A DNA stretch of 64,000 nucleotides from Caldibacillus debilis DSM 16016. GTDB taxonomy: Bacteria > Bacillota > Bacilli > Bacillales > Caldibacillaceae. The stretch is from positions 20,555 to 84,554 of the forward strand of contig NZ_KB912884.1 of NCBI RefSeq assembly GCF_000383875.1. Direction: 5' to 3'. A program made the translations under genes and the position numbers. Shown in pieces: positions 47,636-59,909 of the stretch. Numbering within the stretch: position 1 is the first letter of the stretch; each line of letters opens with the position of its first letter. The notes beneath the pieces are model-generated. The model worked only from the letters and a program-made list of their open reading frames with translations, was not told the origin of the DNA and searched no databases.

Positions 47636-47863
47636 TTGGGAAAAAATATTCAAATGGACTATATCGTCATTAAGGCCTTGGAGGACGGGGTCAACGTCAT
47701 CGGCCTCACCCGGGGCGCGGACACGAGGTTTCACCATTCGGAGAAATTGGACAAAGGCGAGGTCATGATCGCCCAATTCACCGAACATACGTCGGCGATG
47801 AAGATCCGCGGAAAATCCGAAATCTTGACCCCCTTCGGCACGGTGATGAGCGAAAGCAAATGA
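47636..47863 (+). CDS. mtrB: trp RNA-binding attenuation protein TRAP (MtrB)
   Basis: TRAP is an 11-mer that binds tryptophan and then GAG/UAG repeats in the trp leader and other transcripts, lowering tryptophan synthesis and uptake. With start TTG 47636 the protein is 75 residues, the family length. The RNA-binding residues K37, K56 and R58 and the tryptophan-contact threonines T25 and T30 fall at their known positions, so it looks functional. GGAGGG lies seven bases upstream. The trp genes are not in their usual place downstream. Confidence 0.95.
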   Translation: MGKNIQMDYIVIKALEDGVNVIGLTRGADTRFHHSEKLDKGEVMIAQFTEHTSAMKIRGKSEILTPFGTVMSESK

Positions 47864-47973
47864 TGCCCGGAAACGGGGAAAAATTTCCCGGTCCGGGAAA
47901 GGAAATGTCCAAAATATATGATAAAATATATATTATTTTATTTGGAGAAGTTCTGCGAAGGTGTGGAGACGGA

Positions 47974-48720
47974 ATGACGGAAAATCGGATCGAATTGTTG
48001 AAACAAAAAATCCGGGATGCCTTTCACCATTCCTATTTGTCCGAACAGATCGGGTCCATCCCCCTCGATGACCGGAAGATTTTATTTCTTTCTTCCTTGA
48101 TGGACAAAACGGGGCTTCCCGGCGAGGAAAAGGAAAAGTATATCGTCGCTTCCATGCTTGTCCAGATCGCCCTGGACGCCCACGAACACGTTTCCGGCGA
48201 TTCCCGGAACCCCCTTGTCAAATGGCAGCAATTGACCGTTTTGGCGGGCGATTTTTACAGCGGGCTGTTCTACCAGATGCTGTCCCGGATCCCGAACATC
48301 CCGCTGATCAACGCGATGGCCGGATGCGTCAAATCGGTGAATGAAGCGAAGGTGAGCATCTACAGCCGGGATTTTTCCGGGGTCGAAGATTTCTTCAAAA
48401 AAATGGAATTTGTGGAAACGGCCCTCTTCCAGCGGCTGGCGCGTTTTTTTGGCTTGGAGGAGTGGCGGGAACTGGCGAGGACGTGGCTGTTTTTTAACAA
48501 GCTGCAAAAGGAACGGGATCTCTTTTCCCATTTTCTCCGTCATTCCGTAAAACCTTCCCGCGGCGGAACCGATCATCAGAAAGAGAAAGAAAATGAACGG
48601 ATCATCGACGGCTACATCCGGAAATACAAAGCCGGCTTGGAGACGGCGGTAAAAAATATGTCCGGTTTGGACGAACGGATGAGATCGGAAATCTTCAGCC
48701 AGCTCCATGTCCAAGTGTAA
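47974..48720 (+). CDS. hepS: Heptaprenyl diphosphate synthase component I (HepS)
   Basis: HepS is the small regulatory subunit that, with HepT, makes the C35 side chain of menaquinone-7. The 248-residue helical protein has HAHEHV-like ALDAHEHVSGDS and VLAGDFYSGLFYQMLSRI, typical of the family, and no DDxxD motif (this resides in HepT). GGAGACGGA is close before ATG 47974. It opens hepS-menH-hepT. Confidence 0.92.
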   Translation: MTENRIELLKQKIRDAFHHSYLSEQIGSIPLDDRKILFLSSLMDKTGLPGEEKEKYIVASMLVQIALDAHEHVSGDSRNPLVKWQQLTVLAGDFYSGLFYQMLSRIPNIPLINAMAGCVKSVNEAKVSIYSRDFSGVEDFFKKMEFVETALFQRLARFFGLEEWRELARTWLFFNKLQKERDLFSHFLRHSVKPSRGGTDHQKEKENERIIDGYIRKYKAGLETAVKNMSGLDERMRSEIFSQLHVQV

Positions 48721-48735
48721 ACGGGGAGAGAAACG

Positions 48736-49461
48736 ATGGAACAGTCGAAGGAAGAACGGGTGCTTCAAGTTTTTCAAAAAATTTCCCGCCATTACGATAA
48801 AATGAACGCCATTATCAGTTTCGGCCTGCATCGCCGGTGGAGGAAGGACACGATGGCGAGGCTCGGGGTCCGGAAAGGGACGAAGGCCTTGGACGTTTGC
48901 TGCGGAACCGGCGAATGGACGATCGCCCTGGCGGAGGCGGTGGGGGAAAAGGGAGAGGTCATCGGCCTTGACTTCAGCGAAAACATGCTGAAGGTGGGCA
49001 GGGAAAAGGTGAAGAGCCGGCGCCTCGCCAACGTGAAGCTCGTCCACGGGAATGCGATGGCCCTCCCTTTCCCCGACGATACGTTCGATTATGTCACCAT
49101 CGGATTCGGCCTGAGGAATGTTCCCGACGCAAAACAGGTGCTGCGGGAAATGCTGCGGGTGTTGAAACCGGGCGGAAAAATCGCCTGCCTGGAAACTTCC
49201 CAGCCCCGCCTGTTCGGTTTTCGGCAATTATATTTGTTTTATTTCCGTTTTATCATGCCGGTCCTCGGCAAAATTTTTGCGAAAAGTTACCGGGAATATT
49301 CCTGGCTGCAGGAATCTGCCCGCAATTTCCCCGACGCGGAGCGATTGGCCGGATATTTTGAAGCGGCCGGTTTTCGCGGGGTGACTTTCAAACGGTATTT
49401 CGGCGGCGTCGCCGCCGTCCATATCGGCGTCAAACCGGGGGAGCCTGAGAGTACGGATTAA
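48736..49461 (+). CDS. menH: Demethylmenaquinone methyltransferase (MenH/UbiE)
   Basis: This enzyme methylates demethylmenaquinone with S-adenosylmethionine in the last step of menaquinone synthesis. The 241-residue protein has the UbiE signatures [18 protein letters not shown], the SAM motif [24 protein letters not shown], and [28 protein letters not shown] lies before ATG 48736. The gene sits between the two heptaprenyl synthase subunit genes, grouping head-group and side-chain steps. Confidence 0.95.
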   Translation: MEQSKEERVLQVFQKISRHYDKMNAIISFGLHRRWRKDTMARLGVRKGTKALDVCCGTGEWTIALAEAVGEKGEVIGLDFSENMLKVGREKVKSRRLANVKLVHGNAMALPFPDDTFDYVTIGFGLRNVPDAKQVLREMLRVLKPGGKIACLETSQPRLFGFRQLYLFYFRFIMPVLGKIFAKSYREYSWLQESARNFPDAERLAGYFEAAGFRGVTFKRYFGGVAAVHIGVKPGEPESTD

Positions 49462-49475
49462 GCTGGGTGGAATTT

Positions 49476-50438
49476 ATGGACTACAAGGAAATTTATACGT
49501 TTTTAAACGGGGATTTAAAAAAAATTGAAGATGAGCTGGAGAGGGCCCTCCAAGCGGAAACCCCCGTGCTGAAGGAGGCGTCGCTCCATTATTTGCGCGC
49601 GGGAGGGAAACGGATTCGCCCGATTTTTGTTTTGCTGGCCGCCAAGTTCGGGGATTACGATTTCGAGAAGGTGAAACCGGTCGCCGTTTCGTTGGAATTG
49701 ATCCACATGGCCTCATTGATTCACGATGACGTGATCGACAACGCCGATTTGCGCCGGGGCCGCCCGACGATCAAAGCGAAATGGGGCAACCGGATCGCCA
49801 TGTACACCGGGGATTTTATCCTGGCCCGTTCCCTGGAACTGATCACGGAAATCGAAGATGCGGAATTTCACCGAATTTTGGCCGACACCCTGGTGGATCT
49901 TTCGATCGGGGAAATCGAACAAATCCGCGACAAATATAATTTCGACCAGAACTTGCGGACGTACTTGCGGAGGATCAAGCGGAAAACGGCCCTTTTGATC
50001 GCCGTGAGCTGCCTGCTGGGGGCGAAGGTGGCCCGGGCCGATGAATATTGCCAGCGGAAGCTTTACCGCTACGGCTATTTTTCGGGCATGGCTTTCCAAA
50101 TCACCGACGACATCCTCGATTTTACTTCGACGAAGGAAAAGCTCGGGAAGCCCGCCGGGGAAGATTTGATCCAGGGAAACATCACCCTGCCCGTCCTCTT
50201 CGCCCTGCGGGACCAATCCTTGAACCGGGAGATCCGGAAAGTGGACGGAAAGGCGGATCCGGAGGCGTTCCAGGAAATCGTGGAGCGGATCAAAGCGGCG
50301 GGGGCCGTCGAAGAGGCGCAGAAGGTGGCGGAGCTCTACGTCCGCAAAGCCCTGCAGGCGCTGGACGATCTTCCCGACAATGAAACCAAACCGCTTTTGC
50401 GGGAGATGGTTTTGTTCATCGGCAACCGCAAATTTTGA
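49476..50438 (+). CDS. hepT: Heptaprenyl diphosphate synthase component II (HepT)
   Basis: HepT is the catalytic trans-prenyltransferase subunit that elongates farnesyl diphosphate to the C35 chain of menaquinone-7. The 320-residue protein has the first aspartate-rich motif in [15 protein letters not shown] (D-D-x-x-D), the GGKRIRP substrate segment and the second motif [11 protein letters not shown] 49476 is chosen with GGGTGG upstream; GTG 49467 is an alternative. Confidence 0.95.
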   Translation: MDYKEIYTFLNGDLKKIEDELERALQAETPVLKEASLHYLRAGGKRIRPIFVLLAAKFGDYDFEKVKPVAVSLELIHMASLIHDDVIDNADLRRGRPTIKAKWGNRIAMYTGDFILARSLELITEIEDAEFHRILADTLVDLSIGEIEQIRDKYNFDQNLRTYLRRIKRKTALLIAVSCLLGAKVARADEYCQRKLYRYGYFSGMAFQITDDILDFTSTKEKLGKPAGEDLIQGNITLPVLFALRDQSLNREIRKVDGKADPEAFQEIVERIKAAGAVEEAQKVAELYVRKALQALDDLPDNETKPLLREMVLFIGNRKF

Positions 50439-50593
50439 AGCCGCAAAGCGTCACCCGTTTCGGTTCCCGGGACCGGGCTTCCGCAAGCCGGCATCGAAGG
50501 CGCCGGCACGGGCAAAATCCCGGGACTTTCAAAGGGCGGTGCCGCTTTTTTCGACGCGCACAATTTTCCCGGGAATGCGAAGGCGTCAGGACA

Positions 50594-50622
50594 TTGCGAA
50601 AAAAATTTGGGAATGGTATCAT
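50594..50622 (+). promoter_or_regulatory. Probable sigma-A promoter of ndk
   Basis: TTGCGA (50594-50599) and TATCAT (50617-50622) are 17 bp apart, with TGG before the -10, about 40 bases before ndk. The spacer from hepT otherwise holds nothing recognisable. Confidence 0.65.
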
Positions 50623-50661
50623 ATTTCCTGGATTTACTACATACGGGATAGGAGAGAACAT

Positions 50662-51947
<1,286 letters not shown>

Positions 51948-51952
51948 AAAGA

Positions 51953-51980
51953 AGGACGAGCCGGACATCGTCCTCTTTTT
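51953..51980 (+). terminator. Rho-independent terminator after cheR
   Basis: AGGACGA (51953-51959) pairs with TCGTCCT (51968-51974), then CTTTTT. Confidence 0.78.
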
Positions 51981-52003
51981 GCACTTTGAAGGAGGGAAAT
52001 GGC

Positions 52004-53167
52004 ATGCGCTATTTGACCGCGGGCGAGTCCCACGGGCCGGAACTGACCGTCATCGTCGAAGGGGTGCCCGCCGGGCTCCCGCTCATGAAGGAGGACATCG
52101 ACCGGTCGCTGGCGGAAAGGCAGAAGGGCTACGGGCGCGGCAGAAGGATGCAAATCGAAAAGGACGAGGCGATCATCACCGGCGGGGTCCGGCACGGGAA
52201 GACGCTGGGTTCGCCCATCGCGATCCGGATCATCAACCGGGATTTCCAACATTGGTCCCGGATCATGGGGATTGAGCCGCCGGAAGAAGAGGAGGAGGTC
52301 AAGCGGAAGGTGACCCGGCCCCGCCCGGGCCATGCGGATTTGAACGGGGGCATCAAGTACGGCCACCGGGACTTGCGGAACGTGCTGGAGCGCTCGTCGG
52401 CCCGGGAAACGGCGGCCCGGGTCGCCGCCGGGGCCATCGCGAAAAAATTGCTGAAGGAACTGAAGATCACCGTCAGTTCCCACGTGGTGGAAATCGCCGG
52501 CATCAAGGCGGAAAGATATCCCCTTTCGGCGGAGGAGATCGGGGAGGCCGCCGGGAAATCCCCCGTCCGCTGTTTGGATGAGAAGGCCGCAAAACGAATG
52601 ATGGAAGCCATCGATTCGGCGAAAAAGAACGGGGACTCCATCGGGGGCGTCGTGGAAGTCGTCGCCGAAGGGCTTCCCCCCGGAATCGGCAGCCACGTCC
52701 ATTATGACCGGAAATTGGACGCCCGGATCGCCGCCGCCGTCGTCAGCATCAACGGATTCAAAGGGGTGGAATTCGGCCTCGGTTTTGCGGCCGCCGGCCT
52801 GCCCGGCAGCCGGGTCCAGGATGAAATCGCCTGGGACGAAAGGAGAGGCTATTACCGGCTTTCCAACAACCTGGGCGGCTTTGAAGGGGGAATGACCAAC
52901 GGGATGCCGATCGTCGTCAGGGGGGTCATGAAGCCGATTCCCACCTTGTACAAACCGCTGATGAGCGTGGATATCGAAACGAAGGAACCGTTTAAGGCGA
53001 GCATCGAGCGTTCCGACAGCTGCGCGGTCCCTTCGGCGGCGGTCGTCTGCGAGCACGTGGTCGCCTGGGAGCTGGCGAAGGCCCTTCTGGAACAGTTCCC
53101 ATGCGACCAGTTCCCCGTGCTGCAAAAAGCGGTGGAAGCTTACCGGGAATATGCGAGGGGATTTTGA
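52004..53167 (+). CDS. aroC: Chorismate synthase
   Basis: This enzyme converts 5-enolpyruvylshikimate 3-phosphate to chorismate with reduced FMN (named aroF in B. subtilis). The 387-residue protein has the signatures [14 protein letters not shown], the basic YGRGRRM segment and [36 protein letters not shown]. The C-terminal region is [29 protein letters not shown] precedes ATG 52004. Its stop overlaps the aroB start by one base. Confidence 0.96.
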   Translation: MRYLTAGESHGPELTVIVEGVPAGLPLMKEDIDRSLAERQKGYGRGRRMQIEKDEAIITGGVRHGKTLGSPIAIRIINRDFQHWSRIMGIEPPEEEEEVKRKVTRPRPGHADLNGGIKYGHRDLRNVLERSSARETAARVAAGAIAKKLLKELKITVSSHVVEIAGIKAERYPLSAEEIGEAAGKSPVRCLDEKAAKRMMEAIDSAKKNGDSIGGVVEVVAEGLPPGIGSHVHYDRKLDARIAAAVVSINGFKGVEFGLGFAAAGLPGSRVQDEIAWDERRGYYRLSNNLGGFEGGMTNGMPIVVRGVMKPIPTLYKPLMSVDIETKEPFKASIERSDSCAVPSAAVVCEHVVAWELAKALLEQFPCDQFPVLQKAVEAYREYARGF

Positions 53168-54258
53168 TGAAGGAAAAACTGGAGATCCGCGCCAAAAGCG
53201 GCACCTATCCGCTGTGGATCGGGACCGGAGCCCTCAAGGAACTGGCCGGCTTCCTCCGCGGCCGAAACCCGTCCAAACTCCTGATCGTCACCGATCCGAC
53301 GGTAAAACAGCTGCACCTGGACACCTTGCTGGAAGAGATCGGGGACGATTTTCCCTATGGCGTCCATACCGTCCCGAAGGGGGAAGAGGCGAAGACCTTC
53401 CGGGAATATGAACGGCTTTTGACCTTCGCCCTCGAGGAGGAATTGGACCGCCGCTCCCTCTTCCTCGCCTTCGGGGGCGGCGCCGTCGGCGACTTGACCG
53501 GTTTTGCCGCCGCCACCTTCATGCGCGGCATCGGCTACGTGCAGATCCCGACGACGATTTTGGCCCATGACAGCGCCATCGGCGGCAAGACGGCGATCAA
53601 CCATCCCCTCGGGAAAAATCTGATCGGCGCCTTCCACCACCCTTCGGCCGTTTTTTACGAGCTTTCCTTTTTGGAGACGCTGCCCGTCCGGGAGAAGTTA
53701 TCGGGATTTGCCGAAATCATAAAGGAAGCCTGCATCGGCTCCCCCGATTTTTTGCAAGAGCTGATGGAAGAAATCGACGGCCCGGAAAAACTGGTTCCGG
53801 AAAATCTTTACCTTCCCTTGAAAAAAGGGATTTTGGTGAAAAAACATTTCGTGGAGAGGGATGAACGGGAGGAAAGCGTCCGCGCCTTTTTGAATTTCGG
53901 CCACACCTTGGGCCACGCCTTGGAAAAGGAAATGGGATACGGCCGCATCGCCCATGGGGAGGCGGTGGCAACGGGGATGGTTTTCGCCCTCTCCCTCAGC
54001 GGAGCCTTCGCCGGTTTTTGCGCCCCTTACGAAGGATGGACCGGGGACTTGCTCCGCTGGCTGGAAACATTGGGATACCGGACGAAGCTTCCCGCATCCC
54101 TTTCGCCGGAACGGCTGGCGGAAAGGATGAAGCTGGACAAGAAACGGGAAAAGGGCCGTTTGCGTTTCGTTCTCTTAAGGAAGATCGGCGAACCGGTGTT
54201 GACGGCCGTTCCGGAGGCGGCGGTCATCGAACATTTGACCAGGATGAAAGGAGCGTAG
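53167..54258 (+). CDS. aroB: 3-dehydroquinate synthase
   Basis: AroB cyclises DAHP to 3-dehydroquinate, using NAD and a divalent metal. The 363-residue protein has the NAD region FLAFGGGAVGDLTGFAAATFMRG, TTILAHDSAIGGKTAINHP, and metal ligands in NFGHTLGHALEKEMGYGRIAHGEAVATGM. The ATG overlaps the aroC stop. In B. subtilis aroH and the trp operon come next; here only six bases separate it from aroA. Confidence 0.96.
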   Translation: MKEKLEIRAKSGTYPLWIGTGALKELAGFLRGRNPSKLLIVTDPTVKQLHLDTLLEEIGDDFPYGVHTVPKGEEAKTFREYERLLTFALEEELDRRSLFLAFGGGAVGDLTGFAAATFMRGIGYVQIPTTILAHDSAIGGKTAINHPLGKNLIGAFHHPSAVFYELSFLETLPVREKLSGFAEIIKEACIGSPDFLQELMEEIDGPEKLVPENLYLPLKKGILVKKHFVERDEREESVRAFLNFGHTLGHALEKEMGYGRIAHGEAVATGMVFALSLSGAFAGFCAPYEGWTGDLLRWLETLGYRTKLPASLSPERLAERMKLDKKREKGRLRFVLLRKIGEPVLTAVPEAAVIEHLTRMKGA

Positions 54259-54264
54259 CGGGAC

Positions 54265-55572
54265 ATGGCGGATCGGGCGTTTGCGGAAGAAAGGAAACTC
54301 TTTACGAAGGCGGAAAAGATCGAGGGGACGCTGGAAGTCCCCGGAGACAAATCCATTTCCCACCGGGCCCTGTTTTTTGGGGCCGTCGCCCGGGGAAAGA
54401 CGGTGGTGAAAAATTTCCTCAAGGGGGAAGACTGCCTTTCGACCCTTTCCTGCCTGGAAAAATTGGGGGCGGAAGCGGAATTCGCTGAGGACGGTCTCGT
54501 GATCCGCGGAAAAGGATTCGACGGCCTGACGGAACCCGCGGACATCCTTTACGCCGGCAATTCTGGGACGACAGCGAGGCTCCTGCTCGGGATCCTCGCG
54601 GGCAGGCCCTTTTATTCCGTGCTGAGCGGGGATGCGTCCCTGAACAACAGGCCGATGGCAAGAATCGTGGAACCGCTGGAAAAAATGGGGGCGGCCTTTT
54701 TCGGGAGGCAGGGAAACCGGTATTTGCCGCTCTCGGTCATCGGCGGCAAGCTGCGGGGGATCCGTTACGAAATGCCGGTGGCGAGCGCCCAGTTGAAATC
54801 CGCCTTGATCTTTGCCGGATTGCAGGCGGAGGGCGTGACGACCGTCATCGAAAAGGCCCCTTCCCGGAACCATACGGAGATCATGCTGCGGCAATTCGGC
54901 GGGGAAATCGCCGTGTCGGGAAACCGGATCGAAATCCCGGGCGGACAACGCCTGCAGGGGACATCCATCGAAGTCCCCGGGGATTTTTCATCCGCCGCCT
55001 TTTTTATCGCCGCGGCCGTCCTTTTGAAAAATTCCCGCCTCATCATTAAAAATGTCGGCTTGAATCCGACCCGCACCGGTTTGCTTGACGTACTGGCAAG
55101 GATGAACGCCCGCGTGGAAGTGGTGGAGCGGACGGAGAAAAACGGGGAACCGGCCGGGACGTTGTCCGTCAAGTCGGGGGAGTTAACAGGGACGGTCATC
55201 GAGGGGGACATCATCCCCCGCCTCATCGATGAAATTCCCCTCATCGCCCTTTTGGCGACCCAGGCGGAAGGCGTCACCGTCATCCGCGATGCGGAGGAAC
55301 TGAAAGTGAAGGAAACGGACCGGATCCTTGCCGTCGCCAACGAATTATCCGCCCTCGGGGCAAAGATCGAGCCGACGGGAGACGGGATGGTCATCACGGG
55401 AAAGGCCCGGCTGCGCGGCGGCACCGTCGACAGCCACGGGGATCACCGGATCGGGATGATGCTTTCCGTGGCCGCCCTGCTGTGCGACGGGGAGGTCCGG
55501 CTGAAAAATCCCGGTTGCGTCGCCGTTTCCTATCCTTCCTTTTTCCGGGATCTCAAACGGCTGATCCGCTGA
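54265..55572 (+). CDS. aroA: 3-phosphoshikimate 1-carboxyvinyltransferase (EPSP synthase)
   Basis: EPSP synthase transfers enolpyruvate from PEP to shikimate 3-phosphate (named aroE in B. subtilis). The 435-residue protein has the substrate segments VPGDKSISHRALFFGAVARG, LYAGNSGTTARLLLGILAG and PVASAQLKSALIFAGLQAEG. The C-terminal VKETDRILAVANEL and DGDHRIGM-like SHGDHRIGMML motifs follow. GAAAGGAG lies before the ATG. It directly follows aroB, so six to nine genes present here in B. subtilis are absent. Confidence 0.96.
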   Translation: MADRAFAEERKLFTKAEKIEGTLEVPGDKSISHRALFFGAVARGKTVVKNFLKGEDCLSTLSCLEKLGAEAEFAEDGLVIRGKGFDGLTEPADILYAGNSGTTARLLLGILAGRPFYSVLSGDASLNNRPMARIVEPLEKMGAAFFGRQGNRYLPLSVIGGKLRGIRYEMPVASAQLKSALIFAGLQAEGVTTVIEKAPSRNHTEIMLRQFGGEIAVSGNRIEIPGGQRLQGTSIEVPGDFSSAAFFIAAAVLLKNSRLIIKNVGLNPTRTGLLDVLARMNARVEVVERTEKNGEPAGTLSVKSGELTGTVIEGDIIPRLIDEIPLIALLATQAEGVTVIRDAEELKVKETDRILAVANELSALGAKIEPTGDGMVITGKARLRGGTVDSHGDHRIGMMLSVAALLCDGEVRLKNPGCVAVSYPSFFRDLKRLIR

Positions 55573-55749
55573 ATTCGGAATCCCCTTTCCCATGGGGCGT
55601 CCCCGTCAACCCGGAAAGGCCCGATCCTTGGAGGTCCCGGTCTCCCTTTCCCTTGAAGGCGGGGCCCTGCCCCCGGAAAAATTTTCGCGGGCGTTCATAA
55701 TCCCCCGTTCCCGATCATAGCTTGTCAAAAAGGGATGGGGGTGTTTTTA

Positions 55750-56622
55750 TTGGCCTATATCATCGAAAACGCCCGGATTTATAAAAATAACGATGTCGTC
55801 AACCGGTCGATGCTGGTTGACAAGGATAAAATCCTTCAGGTCAAACCTTCTTTCGCCAAATACCGGTATATGAAGATGAACTTGGACCGGTTTTGGATGG
55901 CGGCCACTTACGTGTTTTGCTCCCACGAAATCCCCGAGTCCGCCTCTTCCGCAGACGGCAAGGGTTTTTTCATCCAGCGTTTTTTGGCTGAAGGCTGCAC
56001 GACGGTTTTGGCCGTGGCAAGCATCCGCAGCCTGCACGAATGGAAGGAAAAGGTGGACGAGGTGCGCCGGTTTTATCAAAAGGGTCCCCTCGATTTCGTC
56101 ATCGGCATCAAGATCCCTCTGCGGGCCCTCACCGTTCCGCTCGTCCGAAAATGCAAAACGGAAAAGATCCCCGCGATTTTCGTCGAAATCACGGATCCGC
56201 GAGAGCTGTACAGGATCCCCTGGGGCTGGATCCGCGAGGCACTGTTTCCTTACAATCCCCCGTTGATCCCCTGCCTGTCGGGCGGCGGGGAGAGGGAGAG
56301 GCTGCTTGCCGTTTGGCAAACCGTGTTGGAGCGGGAACGGATCCCCTTTGTCAAGGGGCCGGTGGAGCCTTATCATCCGGTCAAACTGGAGATCCTGAAA
56401 AAAATCGGGATCTACCCGCTGAAGGGGTATTTGCACACGGGCGGGGAACTCAGCTATAACCTTTTCATCGATGACGGAACCCGGTCCTTGCCGCCGGACA
56501 AAGCGGAGACGCCTGCGGTCACCGTCCATAAGGGGGAGATCGTCCGGGTTTTGGACAAAATCATGTACAGGCCGAACAAAGGGGAGGAGCTGGTCGTTTA
56601 CCGCCCGGCGTTTTTTTCCTGA
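55750..56622 (+). CDS. Degenerate amidohydrolase-like protein, function unknown
   Basis: This protein of about 290 residues begins LAYIIENARIYKNNDVVNRSMLVDKDKI. That pattern matches the N-terminal beta-sandwich of metal-dependent amidohydrolases (I-x-N-A-x-I-Y ... I-L-V-x-x-D-K-I). The usual H-x-H metal site after the first strands is replaced by D-R-F-W-M-A-A-T-Y-V-F, and later metal ligands are not evident. It is therefore probably catalytically inactive or altered. TTG 55750 follows GGGGGTG; ATG 55735 or GTG 55741 are alternatives. It lies between aroA and ypiA, where B. subtilis has no such gene. I cannot name a function. Confidence 0.65.
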   Translation: MAYIIENARIYKNNDVVNRSMLVDKDKILQVKPSFAKYRYMKMNLDRFWMAATYVFCSHEIPESASSADGKGFFIQRFLAEGCTTVLAVASIRSLHEWKEKVDEVRRFYQKGPLDFVIGIKIPLRALTVPLVRKCKTEKIPAIFVEITDPRELYRIPWGWIREALFPYNPPLIPCLSGGGERERLLAVWQTVLERERIPFVKGPVEPYHPVKLEILKKIGIYPLKGYLHTGGELSYNLFIDDGTRSLPPDKAETPAVTVHKGEIVRVLDKIMYRPNKGEELVVYRPAFFS

Positions 56623-56709
56623 CCGGGAGAGCCATTCGCATGCATTCCCGGACAAACTGTTATAAAATATAGAATAGAACAGGAAGCATACGGTAAGGAG
56701 TCGAAATCG

Positions 56710-58559
<1,850 letters not shown>

Positions 58560-58563
58560 ATGG

Positions 58564-58598
58564 AAGTGCCGACAAAGCGGGGCACTTTTTCTTTTTTT
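58564..58598 (+). terminator. Rho-independent terminator after ypiB
   Basis: AAGTGCC (58564-58570) pairs with GGCACTT (58581-58587) and is followed by a long T-rich run. Confidence 0.88.
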
Positions 58599-58770
58599 GG
58601 GAGGGGGCGCCCCGGGGAAAAGGCATGCCGGAAATGTTCACAAATTATTCAATATTATTTTCTTTTCTTTCCATGATGAACGGTCTCCATTTCATGTATA
58701 ATTTATGATTAGAATGATTATTTTTTAAAAAAGAAAATGATTTCGGCTTCTCTCAGGAGGTGACGGCCTA

Positions 58771-59244
58771 TTGCGATGGACGGCGAAAGACGCGGCCTTG
58801 TTTGCCGGCGAAAGGAAATACGTGGATACGCTCCTGATCCCGTTTGTGCCGGTAACTTTCGGGGAGGGCGCCAAGGAAGCGGCGAATTCCGGAGAGTTTG
58901 TGGAAATTCTCGGCCATCTTTTGGAAAAGCAGTTTAAGGGAAGGGTGTTGCTGCTTCCGCCGTATACATATTTTGCGGAATTTTCCGGGGAAAAAAGGCG
59001 CCGCCTGCTTGACGAATGGCTCCATCCCGTCCGCGAGGCGGATTTCCGTTTCGTATTCTTCCTTTCTTCCGACCGGAGCTGGAAGGAGTTGCTTTCGGAC
59101 GAGGACGGGGAATTTCTCTGGGTTCCTTCGGTACCCCTCGAGCATTTGGATGAACAAAACAAGCGGGCCATAATGGAAAACCAGGCCGGGCAACTATTAA
59201 ATATTTTTGTAGAAAAATGGCAGAAAGCGGAAATTTCATCATGA
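58771..59244 (+). CDS. ypiF: YpiF (DUF2487) protein
   Basis: This 157-residue soluble protein begins MRWTAKDAALFAGERKYVDTLLIPFVPV and matches YpiF by length, N-terminal pattern and position before qcrA. Function is unknown; conservation next to qcrABC suggests, but does not show, a link with the cytochrome complex. The start is TTG 58771, with AGGAGGTGA seven bases upstream. Confidence 0.87.
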   Translation: MRWTAKDAALFAGERKYVDTLLIPFVPVTFGEGAKEAANSGEFVEILGHLLEKQFKGRVLLLPPYTYFAEFSGEKRRRLLDEWLHPVREADFRFVFFLSSDRSWKELLSDEDGEFLWVPSVPLEHLDEQNKRAIMENQAGQLLNIFVEKWQKAEISS

Positions 59245-59311
59245 TGGAAGGTTGAAAAAATTCCTTCCCTTTATATATTGGCGGTTTTTTATCATAAAAA
59301 CGGTTATTATA

Positions 59312-59340
59312 TTGACCAAGCCATTTGAATGATTTATCAT
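59312..59340 (+). promoter_or_regulatory. Probable sigma-A promoter of qcrABC
   Basis: TTGACC (59312-59317) and TATCAT (59335-59340) are exactly 17 bp apart, about 55 bases before qcrA. Confidence 0.7.
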
Positions 59341-59396
59341 GATAATGTCTTGTTTCGTCTGAATCGATTTTTTTTGACAGGTTAGGGGGGAAAAGG

Positions 59397-59906
59397 ATGA
59401 GTAAACAACGGGTGACGAGACGGCAATTTTTGACCTATACATTGATGGGTGTGGGAGGCTTCATGGCTGCCGGAACGGTGATGCCGATGCTCCGTTTTGC
59501 CGTCGATCCGGTTCTGGAGGCGAAAAAGGGCGGCGATTTTATCGCCACGAATGTGAAAGTGGATGAATTGACCAGCGAACCGGTCCGCGTTGATTTCAAA
59601 TATAAGCAGGTGGACGGCTGGTATGAATCGGAAGTGACGCAAACGGCATGGGTATATAAGGACGAAAAAGGCGATATCGTCGCGTTGTCCCCCGTTTGCA
59701 AACATTTGGGCTGCACCGTGAACTGGAACGGAAGCCCGAAGCATCCGAACATGTTCTTTTGCCCGTGCCATAACGGGCTGTACGAAAAGGACGGAAAAAA
59801 CGTTCCCAACACGCCGCCGACGAAACCGTTGGACATATTCGATTATCAAGTCAAAGACGGGTATTTGTACTTGAGCATGCGAGCGAAAGAAAGAGGGGGG
59901 GCGTAA
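59397..59906 (+). CDS. qcrA: Menaquinol:cytochrome c reductase Rieske subunit QcrA
   Basis: QcrA carries the [2Fe-2S] cluster that takes electrons from menaquinol. The 169-residue protein has a twin-arginine-like N-terminus (RVTRRQFL) plus a membrane helix (about 12-30). The Rieske ligands are in C-K-H-L-G-C and C-P-C-H-N-G, about 100-125. AGGGGGGAAAAGG precedes the ATG. qcrB follows at once, with its ribosome binding site inside the qcrA end. Confidence 0.96.
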   Translation: MSKQRVTRRQFLTYTLMGVGGFMAAGTVMPMLRFAVDPVLEAKKGGDFIATNVKVDELTSEPVRVDFKYKQVDGWYESEVTQTAWVYKDEKGDIVALSPVCKHLGCTVNWNGSPKHPNMFFCPCHNGLYEKDGKNVPNTPPTKPLDIFDYQVKDGYLYLSMRAKERGGA

Positions 59907-59909
59907 TAC

